39,349 bases of DNA, from assembly GCA_903929475.1 (NCBI GenBank), contig CAIYUV010000271.1, positions 1-39,349 on the forward strand. Direction: 5' to 3'. The position numbers and the translations under genes were made by a program. The notes under the pieces were generated by a model. That model worked only from the letters and a program-made list of their open reading frames with translations. It did not search any database and had not been told where the DNA came from. Positions 22,454-31,476 of the stretch are shown here, piece after piece. How positions within the stretch are numbered: the stretch's first letter is position 1; every line of letters begins with the position of its first letter. The stretch is from an uncultured Spartobacteria bacterium (GTDB lineage Bacteria; Verrucomicrobiota; Verrucomicrobiia; Chthoniobacterales; Chthoniobacteraceae).

Positions 22454-24019
22454 TTACGTGGGGCTGGGTGGACCTTGCATTGGCGGCGGGCGAAATTGCG
22501 GACGCGGCGGCGGGCGGCGTGTAAGAACTTTGCGCGCGCCCTTGAGCAGAAAGTGCCCAGCGAGGATGCCGGCGGCGGGAGTCAGCAACGCGGTGGTGAG
22601 CGCGAAGGTGGAACGCATGGTGATGACGACTGCGAAAAAGCCGGACGAGTAAATGAGGATGCCCAGTTCGGAATTTTGCGCGGAGGCGAGACGGCTCCAC
22701 CAGCCGGCGAGCATTCCCAATACGACACCTTGGATGAGCACGGCGAGCATCCCGCCAGACATATAGCCTTCGCCGACGAAAGTGCATGAAATCGTAAGGC
22801 CTTTGAGGTTGAAGAGACTCTGCTCCAGATTCACCGAAAGTCCGATGGGCTTGCCGGGCCAGATTACGCGGGGGATGGGGCGGACGATGGCGAGGTAGGG
22901 GATTTCAAAGCCGAGGTATTTGCCGCCATTTTGCTCCGGAAAAAAGCCAACGATTTTGGCGATTGATAGGAGGTTGTCGTCCACGAATACAGCCTCGGAT
23001 TGACGGTTGGCGTAGACTTTGAATTTGCCATCCCACCAATTCGCGAAGCCAACGGTGCGCATTTGCAGCATGGCCTTTGTCGAGAGCGCCATCGCCGCGG
23101 CACAGAGCGTGAAGATGAGCACGGTTTGCTTCCGCTTTTGCGCAGGGCATGCGAATGCGAATGCAATCATGAAGGTGACGAGGTATGCGCCGAAAAGGCT
23201 GCGCGTGCCGCTGACGAATCCGTAGAAAAGCACGAACGCAAAACCGACGAGCGCAAATGCGAGATTGGCGAGAGAGTATCGCTCGCGGCGTGCAATCATC
23301 AGCCCCATGAGCGGCGGGATGAAATAGAGAAGCAGCGCGAGTTCGTTGAGCAGTGCCTTCCAGTCGCCAAATCGTCCGCGCCCCCACGGCTGATTGAAGC
23401 GGGGCTTCATCATGTCCTCGAACATCTTTGCAATGTTGAAGCCCTCGGCGAGGAGCATGTGAAAAATCCCGATGAAAAAGGATGTCCAAAACAATGTGGT
23501 GATCCAGCCCGCGGGAACCTCGCGGGTCATGACTGCCTGGAACGGCTGCTTTCCGCGCGGTGCGAGATGCCGCCCGATCATGATGCCGGCAATGCCGAGT
23601 ATCACAGCATAAAGCGCCAGTTCGGTGAGGTTGAGGAAGGGCATGGCTCTGTCGAAATACGGCTGGCGAAAAAGGAACTCGTAAAGCGTGAGATAGTAGA
23701 ACGCGAGGATGCCGATGAGGTCTGCGCGGATGAGATTTTTCAGCCCGCTGCGAAGTTCGAATGCAAAGCTCGCAAACAGCGAGAGGCCGACACCGACTGC
23801 GGCGAGGTGGGCCATTTCGCTCGGCAGCCTCACAGTCCCGCTCGACATGAAAAATGCGGTGATAATGAAACCGACGATGCCCGTGAAAGTGGCGTCGAGG
23901 CGGGGCCATGGCTGGTAGATTTCTGGATTCGTCTGGGCGACCGGATTGACGTAGCGATGAACAGGCTGATGCGTAGCAGGCGCGGCGTTGGTCGGTCTGT
24001 GCTGTTGAAAAAATTTCAT
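22454..24019 (-). CDS. Wzy-like O-antigen/exopolysaccharide polymerase
   Basis: A 521-residue polytopic membrane protein with about 10-12 hydrophobic segments, for example FTGIVGFIITAFFMSSG, LALYAVILGIAGIMIG, LAFALVGFAFVLFYGFVSGT and IQGVVLGMLAGWWSRL. The GTRSLFGAYL loop and a long periplasmic segment near IVRPIPRVIWPGKPIG resemble oligosaccharide repeat-unit polymerases (Wzy/EpsG-type), which are known by topology and context more than sequence. The C-terminus is a Pro/Arg-rich cytoplasmic tail (RRPPPRPQFRPPPMQG). The start at 24019 overlaps the upstream GT stop (ATGA). The placement among six glycan genes supports the call. No flippase, ligase or chain-length regulator is in the window. Confidence 0.8.
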   Translation of the reverse strand: MKFFQQHRPTNAAPATHQPVHRYVNPVAQTNPEIYQPWPRLDATFTGIVGFIITAFFMSSGTVRLPSEMAHLAAVGVGLSLFASFAFELRSGLKNLIRADLIGILAFYYLTLYEFLFRQPYFDRAMPFLNLTELALYAVILGIAGIMIGRHLAPRGKQPFQAVMTREVPAGWITTLFWTSFFIGIFHMLLAEGFNIAKMFEDMMKPRFNQPWGRGRFGDWKALLNELALLLYFIPPLMGLMIARRERYSLANLAFALVGFAFVLFYGFVSGTRSLFGAYLVTFMIAFAFACPAQKRKQTVLIFTLCAAAMALSTKAMLQMRTVGFANWWDGKFKVYANRQSEAVFVDDNLLSIAKIVGFFPEQNGGKYLGFEIPYLAIVRPIPRVIWPGKPIGLSVNLEQSLFNLKGLTISCTFVGEGYMSGGMLAVLIQGVVLGMLAGWWSRLASAQNSELGILIYSSGFFAVVITMRSTFALTTALLTPAAGILAGHFLLKGARKVLTRRPPPRPQFRPPPMQGPPSPT

Positions 24020-25146
24020 CGGGCGGCCTGACTTTCAGTGATGAGTGTGCGCGCGCAGGGCACCCATGTGAAGTGCTCGTTGGTGCGGGACGGATGGTCG
24101 CTCCACCACGTGAGTTCGGCGGCGAGTGCATCCGCGCTTCCTGTGGAAAATATCGAGCCGTTGTCGCGGTGGCGGACAAAGTCTTTGCCGCCGGTGCTGT
24201 CGCTCACGATGCAAGGCAACCCGCAGTTCAACGCTTGTGGAACGACGAGACCGAAGCCTTCCTCTAGCGAAGGCAGGACGAGCACGCTGCTCGCGCGCAT
24301 CCGCTCGGCGAGTTGCGTCTGTGGCATCGTCCCGTGGAAGTGCAGAGGTGTGGCACCGCGATAGGCGTCGAAATCGCGGGTGACCTCCGATGATCGCGAG
24401 CCGACGAAGTCCACGCGCCAGTCTGCGCGGTTCACCAGCGTGAGTGCGTCGAGCAAAGTTTTGAGTCCTTTGCGGAGGCAGAGTTGCCCGGCGAAGAGGA
24501 TGCGAAACTCGCGCTGCGGCTCATCATTTTCTCTGCGTGTGAAAACATTCGCAGTCGTATCCGCGCCATAGGGGACGACCCACACGCGCTCGCGCGGGAT
24601 GCCGAGATTCACTAGCTGATCGCGCACGACGGTGCTAGCGGCGCAGTGAAAGTCGGCGAGCGCATACTCTTCGTCTTCGCGGGCGAAATACGCATTGTCG
24701 TAGAAGCATTCATCTTCAAGTCGCAGGCCGACGCGCTCGTATTCAGGGCGCATGACTTGGACGAGATTTCGCACCGGCCCGGTGGCGTGATTGAGCACGG
24801 TGCGGATGCCGCGTTTCTTCGCAGCACGGAAAGTGGCGAGCGCCTGCCCGGGCATTGCGTGGATGAAATCACACTCCATTAAATCGCGCGCAACTGCGGC
24901 ATCAAAGCCGCGATCCTGCCACAAGAACAGCGTGCGCGGCGCAGGTCGCAGCGCAGCGGGCGCGTATTTGAGCAGCGCATAGACGATGTTGGTGCGCAGG
25001 CTGTGTGTGCGGATGCGCGGAGCTGACTCGCCCAATTTCCACCCGGGATAGCCGGAGTAGAAATGTCCCAGCGCTCCCTCCGCAGCGACTGCGCGCGCGA
25101 GCGGCCACATATGGCAGGGATTGGTGGCGGAAAATGAAATCGTCAT
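24016..25146 (-). CDS. GT4-family glycosyltransferase
   Basis: A 376-residue GT-B enzyme. The start at 25146 is set by ATGA overlap with the GT2 gene; the longer frame to 25401 is a shadow. Features: TISFSATNPCHMWPLARAVA, YDNAYFAREDEEYALADFH, VVRDQLVNLGIPRERVWVVP with the donor-domain entry PYGADT, FRILFAGQLCLRKGLKTLLD, WRVDFVGSRSSEV, and LPSLEEGFGLVVPQALNCGL, where E-x7-E is E-x7-Q. The pattern 'lower than two-domain length plus PYGADT' is typical of O-antigen or EPS glycosyltransferases. It is coupled on both sides by four-base overlaps, upstream to the GT2 and downstream to the polymerase. The sugar is unknown. Confidence 0.9.
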   Translation of the reverse strand: MTISFSATNPCHMWPLARAVAAEGALGHFYSGYPGWKLGESAPRIRTHSLRTNIVYALLKYAPAALRPAPRTLFLWQDRGFDAAVARDLMECDFIHAMPGQALATFRAAKKRGIRTVLNHATGPVRNLVQVMRPEYERVGLRLEDECFYDNAYFAREDEEYALADFHCAASTVVRDQLVNLGIPRERVWVVPYGADTTANVFTRRENDEPQREFRILFAGQLCLRKGLKTLLDALTLVNRADWRVDFVGSRSSEVTRDFDAYRGATPLHFHGTMPQTQLAERMRASSVLVLPSLEEGFGLVVPQALNCGLPCIVSDSTGGKDFVRHRDNGSIFSTGSADALAAELTWWSDHPSRTNEHFTWVPCARTLITESQAAR

Positions 25147-26039
25147 TGCTGGAAGTCGCGCGCCCATTTTACCGTGTCGTCGTGCGGAGCGCGTGTGAGG
25201 CGCATCCACGCGAGGTAGCGACGCCACGAAATCGGCGCTCGTGCGTGGACACAGATGACGAGGCCGCGCAGAAATTGCCACCACCATGCAGGCTCGCCGA
25301 GCACCCAGCCGCGACGGAGCGCGTAGAAAAACTGGCGCAGCACACGGAACGGCGCGACGACGAGCAGCCACGGTAAAGGGCAGCGGAGGATGACGCTCCA
25401 TAGTTCATTGCGCGCGTGGCGCTGGTGGTTGCGCTGTTCGCTGCGCTGGGCTGCGGTCCAATGATGGCGAATGGTAAGGCATGGCTCGAAGCGCACCTGC
25501 CAGCCTGCGGCGCAGCAGCGCAGCGCGAAATCCGGCTCTTCATACATATGGAAGAACGGGCCGAAGTAGTCGCCGAGGTTGATGAAAACTTCGCGGCGAA
25601 TGGCTGCGCCGCTGTTCGCATAACTCGCGATGAAACGCGCGGTGCCGAATTCAGTCTGCGTGAGCGAGGCGGGGCGCTCGTCCGTGCGCTGCGGAAACTC
25701 GGCGACTGCGAGTCGCGGGTTGTTTTCAAAAAGCGTGCGGATGCGTGCGATGGCGTCGGTCTCCAGCGGGTAGCTGTCGTCGTCGAGGCTTAGGAAAATT
25801 TCGGCGTTTGCCGCGCGTGCCATGGCGTTGCGCGAGGCGACGGAGCCGTGTGCCTTCGTGTGAATGATGAGCGTGGCGCGCGAGTATTCAGCGCGCACAA
25901 AGTCGGCGGTGTCGTCCGTGCAGCCGTCAGCGACGATGAGGATTTCATCGGGTGCAGGGTCGAGCAATGCGAGCTGCGCAAGGGTGCGAGCAAGCTCTGC
26001 ACGGCGGTTGTGCGTAGTAATGCAGATGGCGACACGCAT
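25143..26039 (-). CDS. GT2-family glycosyltransferase
   Basis: A 298-residue GT-A enzyme, the first gene of the leftward glycan operon. N-terminal donor-binding motif: MRVAICITTHNRRAELARTL, then EILIVADGCTDDTADFV. The DXD-type metal site is in FLSLDDDSYPLETDA. The acceptor/catalytic block is FFHMYEEPDFALRC (ED motif), followed by VRFEPCLTIRHHW. The C-terminal 90 residues are Arg/Trp-rich with hydrophobic stretches (LPWLLVVAPFRVLRQFFYAL), suggesting membrane association. The family transfers sugars to lipid carriers or growing chains. Upstream lies a REP-like inverted repeat that separates it from the large PVC heme protein; I see no clear promoter. The stop overlaps the next start as ATGA. 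Confidence 0.93.
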   Translation of the reverse strand: MRVAICITTHNRRAELARTLAQLALLDPAPDEILIVADGCTDDTADFVRAEYSRATLIIHTKAHGSVASRNAMARAANAEIFLSLDDDSYPLETDAIARIRTLFENNPRLAVAEFPQRTDERPASLTQTEFGTARFIASYANSGAAIRREVFINLGDYFGPFFHMYEEPDFALRCCAAGWQVRFEPCLTIRHHWTAAQRSEQRNHQRHARNELWSVILRCPLPWLLVVAPFRVLRQFFYALRRGWVLGEPAWWWQFLRGLVICVHARAPISWRRYLAWMRLTRAPHDDTVKWARDFQQ

Positions 26040-26096
26040 TTGGGCTGAGGCGCGTCTTTAAGCGAAGCGTGTGCCAGAGGGAAGCACGCTGGTGTA

Positions 26097-26157
26097 GTTT
26101 GGAGTCCCGCCTTCAGGCGGAAGCACACCACAGCCGCCTGAAGGCGGAACTCCGAAC
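26097..26157. repeat. REP-like inverted repeat with palindromic arms
   Basis: The left arm (26097-26120) and right arm (26134-26157) are near-perfect reverse complements, with two mismatches in 24, around a 13-base loop. Each arm also contains its own hairpin, CCGCC-TTCA-GGCGG on the left and CCGCC-TGAA-GGCGG on the right. Such CCGCCTTCAGGCGG elements resemble the mobile REP/MITE-like repeats scattered in some verrucomicrobial genomes. The position, three bases after the stop of the large leftward gene and 57 bases before the glycan operon, means it may act as a terminator or mRNA stabiliser between them. Confidence 0.75.
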
Positions 26158-26160
26158 GGG

Positions 26161-29100
26161 TTATTCGTTCACGAAATTGACGTCCGGACAGGTGAGGCTG
26201 ATGGCGGGTGGGAGGCTGGCGGCATCAAGCTGGACGGTGAATGTGTGACGGCCCGGTGCGATGGTGATGTCGGGTTTTGGATTGCTGGCGATGGCGAGAG
26301 GTGCGCCATCGAGGAAGGCGCGCGTGATGCCGGTGAGGTTGAGCCGGGTTTTTACTTCTGCGTCGTTGGTGAATGTCGTCTGGGCTAGTAGGCCGTTGTT
26401 GCCCGGTAGCAAAGTGTTGAGTGTTTCCTTTGTCAGGCGACCATCGGCATAGGTGAGGGCTTTGATGCCGGGCTGCGTGATTTTTGTGAGATCGCTGCCG
26501 GGGAAGAGCGCCCACGTTCGGGCGATGCCGGGCTTGGTGGTGTCGAATGGGCCGGGGCGACCGAGCTGTGTGAGGAAGGCGAGGAGGTCTTGTTTTTCCT
26601 GATCCTTCAGCGAGTCGAGAAGGCCGGGAGGCATGAGGCTGCCTGCGCTTTCTCGTTTGGCGATGTTCGTTTTTACGAGGGCGGTTTCGATGCCGGGGCC
26701 GGGGCGTATGAATTGCTCCGTGGCGGTTTCACGCGTGGGAATGCCGACGGTTTGCGTGCCGTCTTTCATGGTGAAAGCGAACGCGATGTAGCCTTCCTTC
26801 ACCTTCGCTGCGGGATCGAGGACGCTCTCGACGATGTAGTCGAGCGGCGCGCTGGCTCCGAGGCTAGTAAAGTCGGGGCCGAACTTCCCGCCTGCTCCGC
26901 CTATCGAGTGGCAGGCGGTGCAGCCGATGCGATGGTAAATCACTTCGCCGTCCGCGGGTTTTCCCTTGGTGGGAACACTGGCGGTGAGCGCGGCGATGTC
27001 GGCTTTCACGTCGCGTGTGGCTGTCGCTCCGCTGAGTGGTGTCAGTGCGGCGATGAGTTTGTCGCCACCGCGTCCACGCTCGCGTGCGGCGCGGATGCCT
27101 GCGCCTGCCGTTTGCGTTGCAATTTTAACATTGTTTGGCAAAGCGGCGGCGATGCGATCTGCGCCGTCTTTGAGGTTGAGGATTCCGCGCCAGACTGCGA
27201 GAGCGGCTTCTTCGTTGGGCTGTTGATTGAGCGCGTTAAGAATGCTGACGATGTTGAAATCGAGCGGAGCGAGTGCGACGGCGGCGCGACCAGCAGTCGC
27301 AGGCGAATTTGCATTTTCCAACAGTTTGCGCAGTGCGTCGCGGGCTGGCTCGTTGCCGATGTTGCGGAGTGCGTCGAAGGCGCTGTCTGCGGCCTCGGCG
27401 TTGTTGGTGAGCGCGACGAGTCCGTTGACGGCTGCTGGAAGTTTCCATGCTCCCGCTAGGCGTGCGGCTGGCGCTGGTGCGGTGGCGAAAAGATCCAAGA
27501 TGTAATCCAGCGCGAGGCCGGGGCGTGCGTTGCGTGTCTTTGCGGCGTTGGCGAGTGCATCCATCGCGCGGACGAGTGCGGGTGCGTCGAGATTCTTTTC
27601 CATCACGGCTTTCCAGAGCAAATCGAGTTCGCGTGGTGTGCCTGCCTGTCCGATGAGTTCGATCCAAGGGCCGCTGCCATCGCGCGGGATGCCGCTTTTC
27701 TCGATGGAGGATGAGAGCGATTTACTGACCATGTCGGCAGGGATATTGGCGAGGCCCCACGCGAGCTGGCGCTGGCGGTCGGCGGTGTCGGCCTTCCAAT
27801 CGCCGTTGGCGAGCGCGGTGATCCAGACTTCCGCGAGGTCATTGATCGAGAGCCATGCAGCGTAGGTGTAATAGGGATCGCCGCCCTCGGTGTTCACGGC
27901 TGCATCGAGGACGAGACCGGCATTAACTGCGGTGGGATTTTTGCAAAGTGCGCGCATGGCTTCAATGCGGACGCGCGGGTTCGAGTCTTTGATGAGCGCG
28001 GCGGCTTCAGCGGGGTTGCGGCCCTTTGGCATCGCGGGTGCGGGAATCGGCGAAAAGCTTCCCCATGCGAGCGCGGGTTTTCCTTTCGGCGCGAGACGCC
28101 AGATACGGCCGTGAACGTGGTCGCGGCGCGGGTCGCGGAAGTCCACTTCGCCGTGGTTGATGATCGGGTTTGTCCAGTCGGCGATGTAGAGGGCGCCGTC
28201 CGGCCCGAGCTTTAGATCGATTGGTCGGAATGTGGCGTCGTTGGTGCGGATGAGGTCGGGCATCGCCTTGGTGACGAAGCCGGATTTCGGATTCGCGCCC
28301 TGATTGAGATCGTTGATTGCAAAGCGGACGACGCGATGTGCGCGGAAGTCGTTGGTGATCGCGTTGCCTTGCCAGTCGTCGGGGAAGAGCGGTGAGCGGA
28401 TAAGTTCGAGGCTGGCGAATTTCGGATAATTTCCGGGCGAGATGCTCTGGAGGATTTTCTTCGCGTTTTCGTAGGTGAAATACATCGCGCCGGGAATTGC
28501 CCACACGATGCCTTCGCCGCCTGCGCCGTCGGTGAGGAAGGAGTTGCCGTTCGCGTCGAACTGGTGGCCCCACGGATTACAGCATCCACGGAACATGACC
28601 TCGACCTTCTCCGTGCGCGGGTCCCACGCGAGCACGCCGGCGCTGTTCAGCCGCACGACGCCCCATGGCGTTTCGATGTGGCTGTGGATGTAAATGCTTT
28701 GGTTCATGTAGAGACGCCCATCGGGGCCCCAGCGAAGTGTGTGGAGCGTGTGGTGCGTGTCCTCGGTGCCGAAGCCGGAGAGGACGGCGCGACGGCTGTC
28801 CGCGCGATTGTCGCCATTGGTATCGGTGAGTTCGAAAAGATCTGTGGAAGCGGCGACGTAGGCGGTCTGGGATTTTGGCTTCGTATTTTTCGCAAAGGGT
28901 TCTTTATCCAAAACGGGCGCGACGCTGGCGGCGATGAGGAGATCGGTGGCAAAGGTCGTGGTTTTGTCGGCTTTGCCGTCGTGGTCGGTGTCTTCGAGGA
29001 TCACGACTTTGTCGTCGGGATGTCCGCCGGGAGTGATCATCGGATAGACGGGCGAGCAGGCGACCCACAGGCGGCCTCTAGAGTCCCAATTCATGCCGAC

Positions 29101-30285
29101 GGGCTTGGCGAGCAGTGGCGTCTCGGCCCAGAGCGTGAGTTCCATTCCATCGGCGACGGTGAAATTCGGTGGAGGAAGTTTGGCGACTTCCGGCGCGGCC
29201 TCGGGCTTCGGAGCTTCGACGACTTTGGGTTTTTCGCCGGGGTTCTTTTTGATGCGATCAATCTCCGCCTCGGCTTCTGCGATGAGCGGGTCGAACTTCG
29301 GAATCTCGACGGCATTTCTGCCCTGCTCGTTTTTGCGGAAGCCGAAAATGTAAGTGTGGTTCGCCGGGCGCCAGCGGTGGAAAAAGAGGTCGTTCTTTTT
29401 GAGGATGGCTGCGCGAAGGACGTTGCGCTGAGTCCACTGAGCTTTGATTTTACTCACCGAACTTTTAAGAAAGTGGCTTTCATTGTCCCGCTCTAGAAGC
29501 AGGTATTTCCACCCGAGACCGTCCATCAATGTTGCGCAGACTGCGGCATAACCGGCCTCACTCAGATGGATGCCGTTATCTGTCCATTGCTCCGGACGTG
29601 CGTTCGCAAAACCGTCACAGAAGACATCAATGATGTCGGAATTGTCCGGCAGCTTTGCCAGCGACACAAACCGCGCGTCGCGCTCCTTTGCCAGTTCCTC
29701 AATCGCCTTCGTGAATTTTTCGAGCAAGGCATTGTGCTCGGTGGGGTCGGGAAGTCCGGGGCGTGTCTTGCGCAAATCCTCGTGGCGGATTGGCGAGAGC
29801 AAGACGAAGCGCACCTTTTTACCCGGCGCTGATTTTCCGCCGATTTCCTGAATCGAATCCATGAGCGCGCCGAGTTGTTTCTTAAACTCCGCCACGCCCG
29901 CGTCGCCACGTGGGATTTGTCCGTAGCGGGTCGCGTCGTCATTTCCATAGAGCGCTTCGAGGCTCGACGCCATGCCGTAGCCGAGGATGCAGACGGTGGG
30001 ATTCACCGTGGCGATTTGTTCTTTCAAACGCACGAGGCCCTTCGGCGCGGGGTCGAACGAAGCGCGCGACCAGCCGAGCGGATTGTCGGCGGAGTAGGCG
30101 AGATTGCGCACGGTGAAGTGGCGGTCGGGGAACTGCTCCTGCATCCGCGTTTCGAGATAGCCGAAGGTTCCTTCGCGTTCGAGCAGCGTGTCGCCGAGCA
30201 GCAGCACGCGGTCGCCCTCCTTGATTTCAAAAGGCGCGGCGAAGGCGGCGGTGACGAAGGCGAGGAGAAGAATGATGGATTTCAT
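26161..30285 (-). CDS. SGNH/PVC-type heme-binding beta-propeller-HEAT-cytochrome c fusion
   Basis: An exported protein of 1374 residues. The start at 30285 gives signal MKSIILLLAFVTAAFAAPFE; the frame extends 110 codons upstream into unlikely sequence. Domain order: SGNH hydrolase-like (about 20-270), with block I as GDTLLER, where the usual catalytic Ser is Thr, and block V as DNGIHLSEAGYAAV; an Ala/Pro/Lys linker (about 370-400); a beta-propeller of the PVC dehydrogenase type (about 400-800), with GMNWDSRGRLWVACSPVYPM, ILEDTDHDGKADKTTTF, RWGPDGRLYMNQSIY and LKLGPDGALYIADWTNP; HEAT-like repeats (about 830-1080); a cytochrome c domain with CTACH at about 1122-1126 and GGKFGPDFTSLG. These proteins are PVC hallmarks, thought to oxidise sugars or other substrates; no reaction is proven. 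It is divergent from ribD. Confidence 0.9.
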   Translation of the reverse strand: MKSIILLLAFVTAAFAAPFEIKEGDRVLLLGDTLLEREGTFGYLETRMQEQFPDRHFTVRNLAYSADNPLGWSRASFDPAPKGLVRLKEQIATVNPTVCILGYGMASSLEALYGNDDATRYGQIPRGDAGVAEFKKQLGALMDSIQEIGGKSAPGKKVRFVLLSPIRHEDLRKTRPGLPDPTEHNALLEKFTKAIEELAKERDARFVSLAKLPDNSDIIDVFCDGFANARPEQWTDNGIHLSEAGYAAVCATLMDGLGWKYLLLERDNESHFLKSSVSKIKAQWTQRNVLRAAILKKNDLFFHRWRPANHTYIFGFRKNEQGRNAVEIPKFDPLIAEAEAEIDRIKKNPGEKPKVVEAPKPEAAPEVAKLPPPNFTVADGMELTLWAETPLLAKPVGMNWDSRGRLWVACSPVYPMITPGGHPDDKVVILEDTDHDGKADKTTTFATDLLIAASVAPVLDKEPFAKNTKPKSQTAYVAASTDLFELTDTNGDNRADSRRAVLSGFGTEDTHHTLHTLRWGPDGRLYMNQSIYIHSHIETPWGVVRLNSAGVLAWDPRTEKVEVMFRGCCNPWGHQFDANGNSFLTDGAGGEGIVWAIPGAMYFTYENAKKILQSISPGNYPKFASLELIRSPLFPDDWQGNAITNDFRAHRVVRFAINDLNQGANPKSGFVTKAMPDLIRTNDATFRPIDLKLGPDGALYIADWTNPIINHGEVDFRDPRRDHVHGRIWRLAPKGKPALAWGSFSPIPAPAMPKGRNPAEAAALIKDSNPRVRIEAMRALCKNPTAVNAGLVLDAAVNTEGGDPYYTYAAWLSINDLAEVWITALANGDWKADTADRQRQLAWGLANIPADMVSKSLSSSIEKSGIPRDGSGPWIELIGQAGTPRELDLLWKAVMEKNLDAPALVRAMDALANAAKTRNARPGLALDYILDLFATAPAPAARLAGAWKLPAAVNGLVALTNNAEAADSAFDALRNIGNEPARDALRKLLENANSPATAGRAAVALAPLDFNIVSILNALNQQPNEEAALAVWRGILNLKDGADRIAAALPNNVKIATQTAGAGIRAARERGRGGDKLIAALTPLSGATATRDVKADIAALTASVPTKGKPADGEVIYHRIGCTACHSIGGAGGKFGPDFTSLGASAPLDYIVESVLDPAAKVKEGYIAFAFTMKDGTQTVGIPTRETATEQFIRPGPGIETALVKTNIAKRESAGSLMPPGLLDSLKDQEKQDLLAFLTQLGRPGPFDTTKPGIARTWALFPGSDLTKITQPGIKALTYADGRLTKETLNTLLPGNNGLLAQTTFTNDAEVKTRLNLTGITRAFLDGAPLAIASNPKPDITIAPGRHTFTVQLDAASLPPAISLTCPDVNFVNE

Positions 30286-30456
30286 GGCGATGGATATTTG
30301 CGAGGGGCGTGGGTTTTCAATCGCCGGAGGAAATTCCGCAATGCGCAAATTCAAAAGAGCGCGGCGAACGATGAACGCGTGGCCGATGTGGCGCTTCCGC
30401 TGTGTTGTGTTTTCCATCGCTTGCCGCGCGGGGTGTGAGTGGCTAGTGCTCGCGGT

Positions 30457-31476
30457 ATGAGCCGTGAGGACGACGAAAAATTCATGCGCCTCGCCTTGGG
30501 CGAGGCCCGGCGTGGTGTCGGGCACACTTCGCCGAACCCGGCTGTCGGCGCAGTCATCGTCAAAGCAGGGCGTGTCATCGCGAAAGGCTGGCACAGGCGC
30601 ACGGGCCGGCCGCACGCCGAGGTGGAGGCGTTGCGTGCGTTGAAAAATCCCGCCGCCGCGAAGGGCGCGACGATTTACATCACACTAGAACCGTGTTGCA
30701 CGCGCGGGCGCACTCCGCCTTGCACGGACGCGCTCATTGCCGCCGGTTTCGCCCGCGTTGTCTTTGGTGCCACCGATCCGAATCCAGCACACGCGGGACG
30801 TGCAGTTCCTATTTTGAAAAAAGCCGGAATCCGCGTGACGCGCGGCATTCTCGCCGAGGAATGCACGGTGCTGAATGTCGTGTTCAACAAATGGATCACG
30901 ACGGGTTTGCCCTACGTGATCGCAAAGGCGGGGCTTTCCCTCGATGGCAGACTCTCGCGACCGCCGGGGGAGGGGCAGTGGCTTACGAGCGAGCGCTCCC
31001 GTGCTGACGCGATGCGACTGCGCGCTGGCGTGGATGCGATCCTCATCGGCGCGGGCACGCTCCGCACTGACAATCCCCGGCTCACTCTGCGCGGCGTCGT
31101 CGGCAGGCAGCCCCTCCGTGTCGTCCTCACTCGCGGTGGTCGTCTTCCAAAAGACTCGCATCTTTTCACCGACGCCCACTCCGCCCGCACGGTCGTCTAT
31201 CGTGGAAAATCCCTCCGCGCCGTCCTGCGCGTCCTTGCGCGCCGTGGATGCACGAGCGTCCTCATCGAGGGCGGTGGCGAATTGCTCGGCTCGGCATTCG
31301 ATGCGCGGCTGGTGGATCGCGTCCAGTTTTACATCGCCCCGCTGCTCTGCGACGGCCCTCGCGTCATCGGCGGTCGTGGCGTTGCGAGCAATGAAGACTC
31401 GGTGCAATTGAAAAACGTCACCTACAGCCACAGCGGCCCGGATGTGGTGCTCGTCGGCGATGTGATTGTGTCTTAG
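30457..31476 (+). CDS. ribD: Riboflavin biosynthesis deaminase/reductase RibD
   Basis: A 339-residue bifunctional enzyme of riboflavin synthesis, which deaminates the pyrimidine made by GTP cyclohydrolase II and then reduces the ribosyl side chain with NADPH. The N-terminal deaminase (1-145) has FMRLALGEARRGVGHTSPNP, the zinc site PHAEVEAL and PCCTRGRTPPC. The C-terminal reductase (150-339) has YVIAKAGLSLDGRL, WLTSERSRADAMRLRAGVDA, GAGTLRTDNPRLTLR, VLIEGGGELLGSAF and a YIAPLLCDGPRVIGG end. ATG 30457 is chosen; GTG 30439 would add six residues. There are no other rib genes in the window. It is divergent from the heme fusion gene, and its stop overlaps that of the convergent synthase gene by four bases (31473-31476). 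Confidence 0.95.
   Translation: MSREDDEKFMRLALGEARRGVGHTSPNPAVGAVIVKAGRVIAKGWHRRTGRPHAEVEALRALKNPAAAKGATIYITLEPCCTRGRTPPCTDALIAAGFARVVFGATDPNPAHAGRAVPILKKAGIRVTRGILAEECTVLNVVFNKWITTGLPYVIAKAGLSLDGRLSRPPGEGQWLTSERSRADAMRLRAGVDAILIGAGTLRTDNPRLTLRGVVGRQPLRVVLTRGGRLPKDSHLFTDAHSARTVVYRGKSLRAVLRVLARRGCTSVLIEGGGELLGSAFDARLVDRVQFYIAPLLCDGPRVIGGRGVASNEDSVQLKNVTYSHSGPDVVLVGDVIVS

Noticed and set aside
22905-24179. 424-residue minus-strand frame rich in Arg, His and Pro overlapping the polymerase gene
   Set aside because: It is out of frame with the membrane protein, which has convincing transmembrane segments and ATGA coupling.
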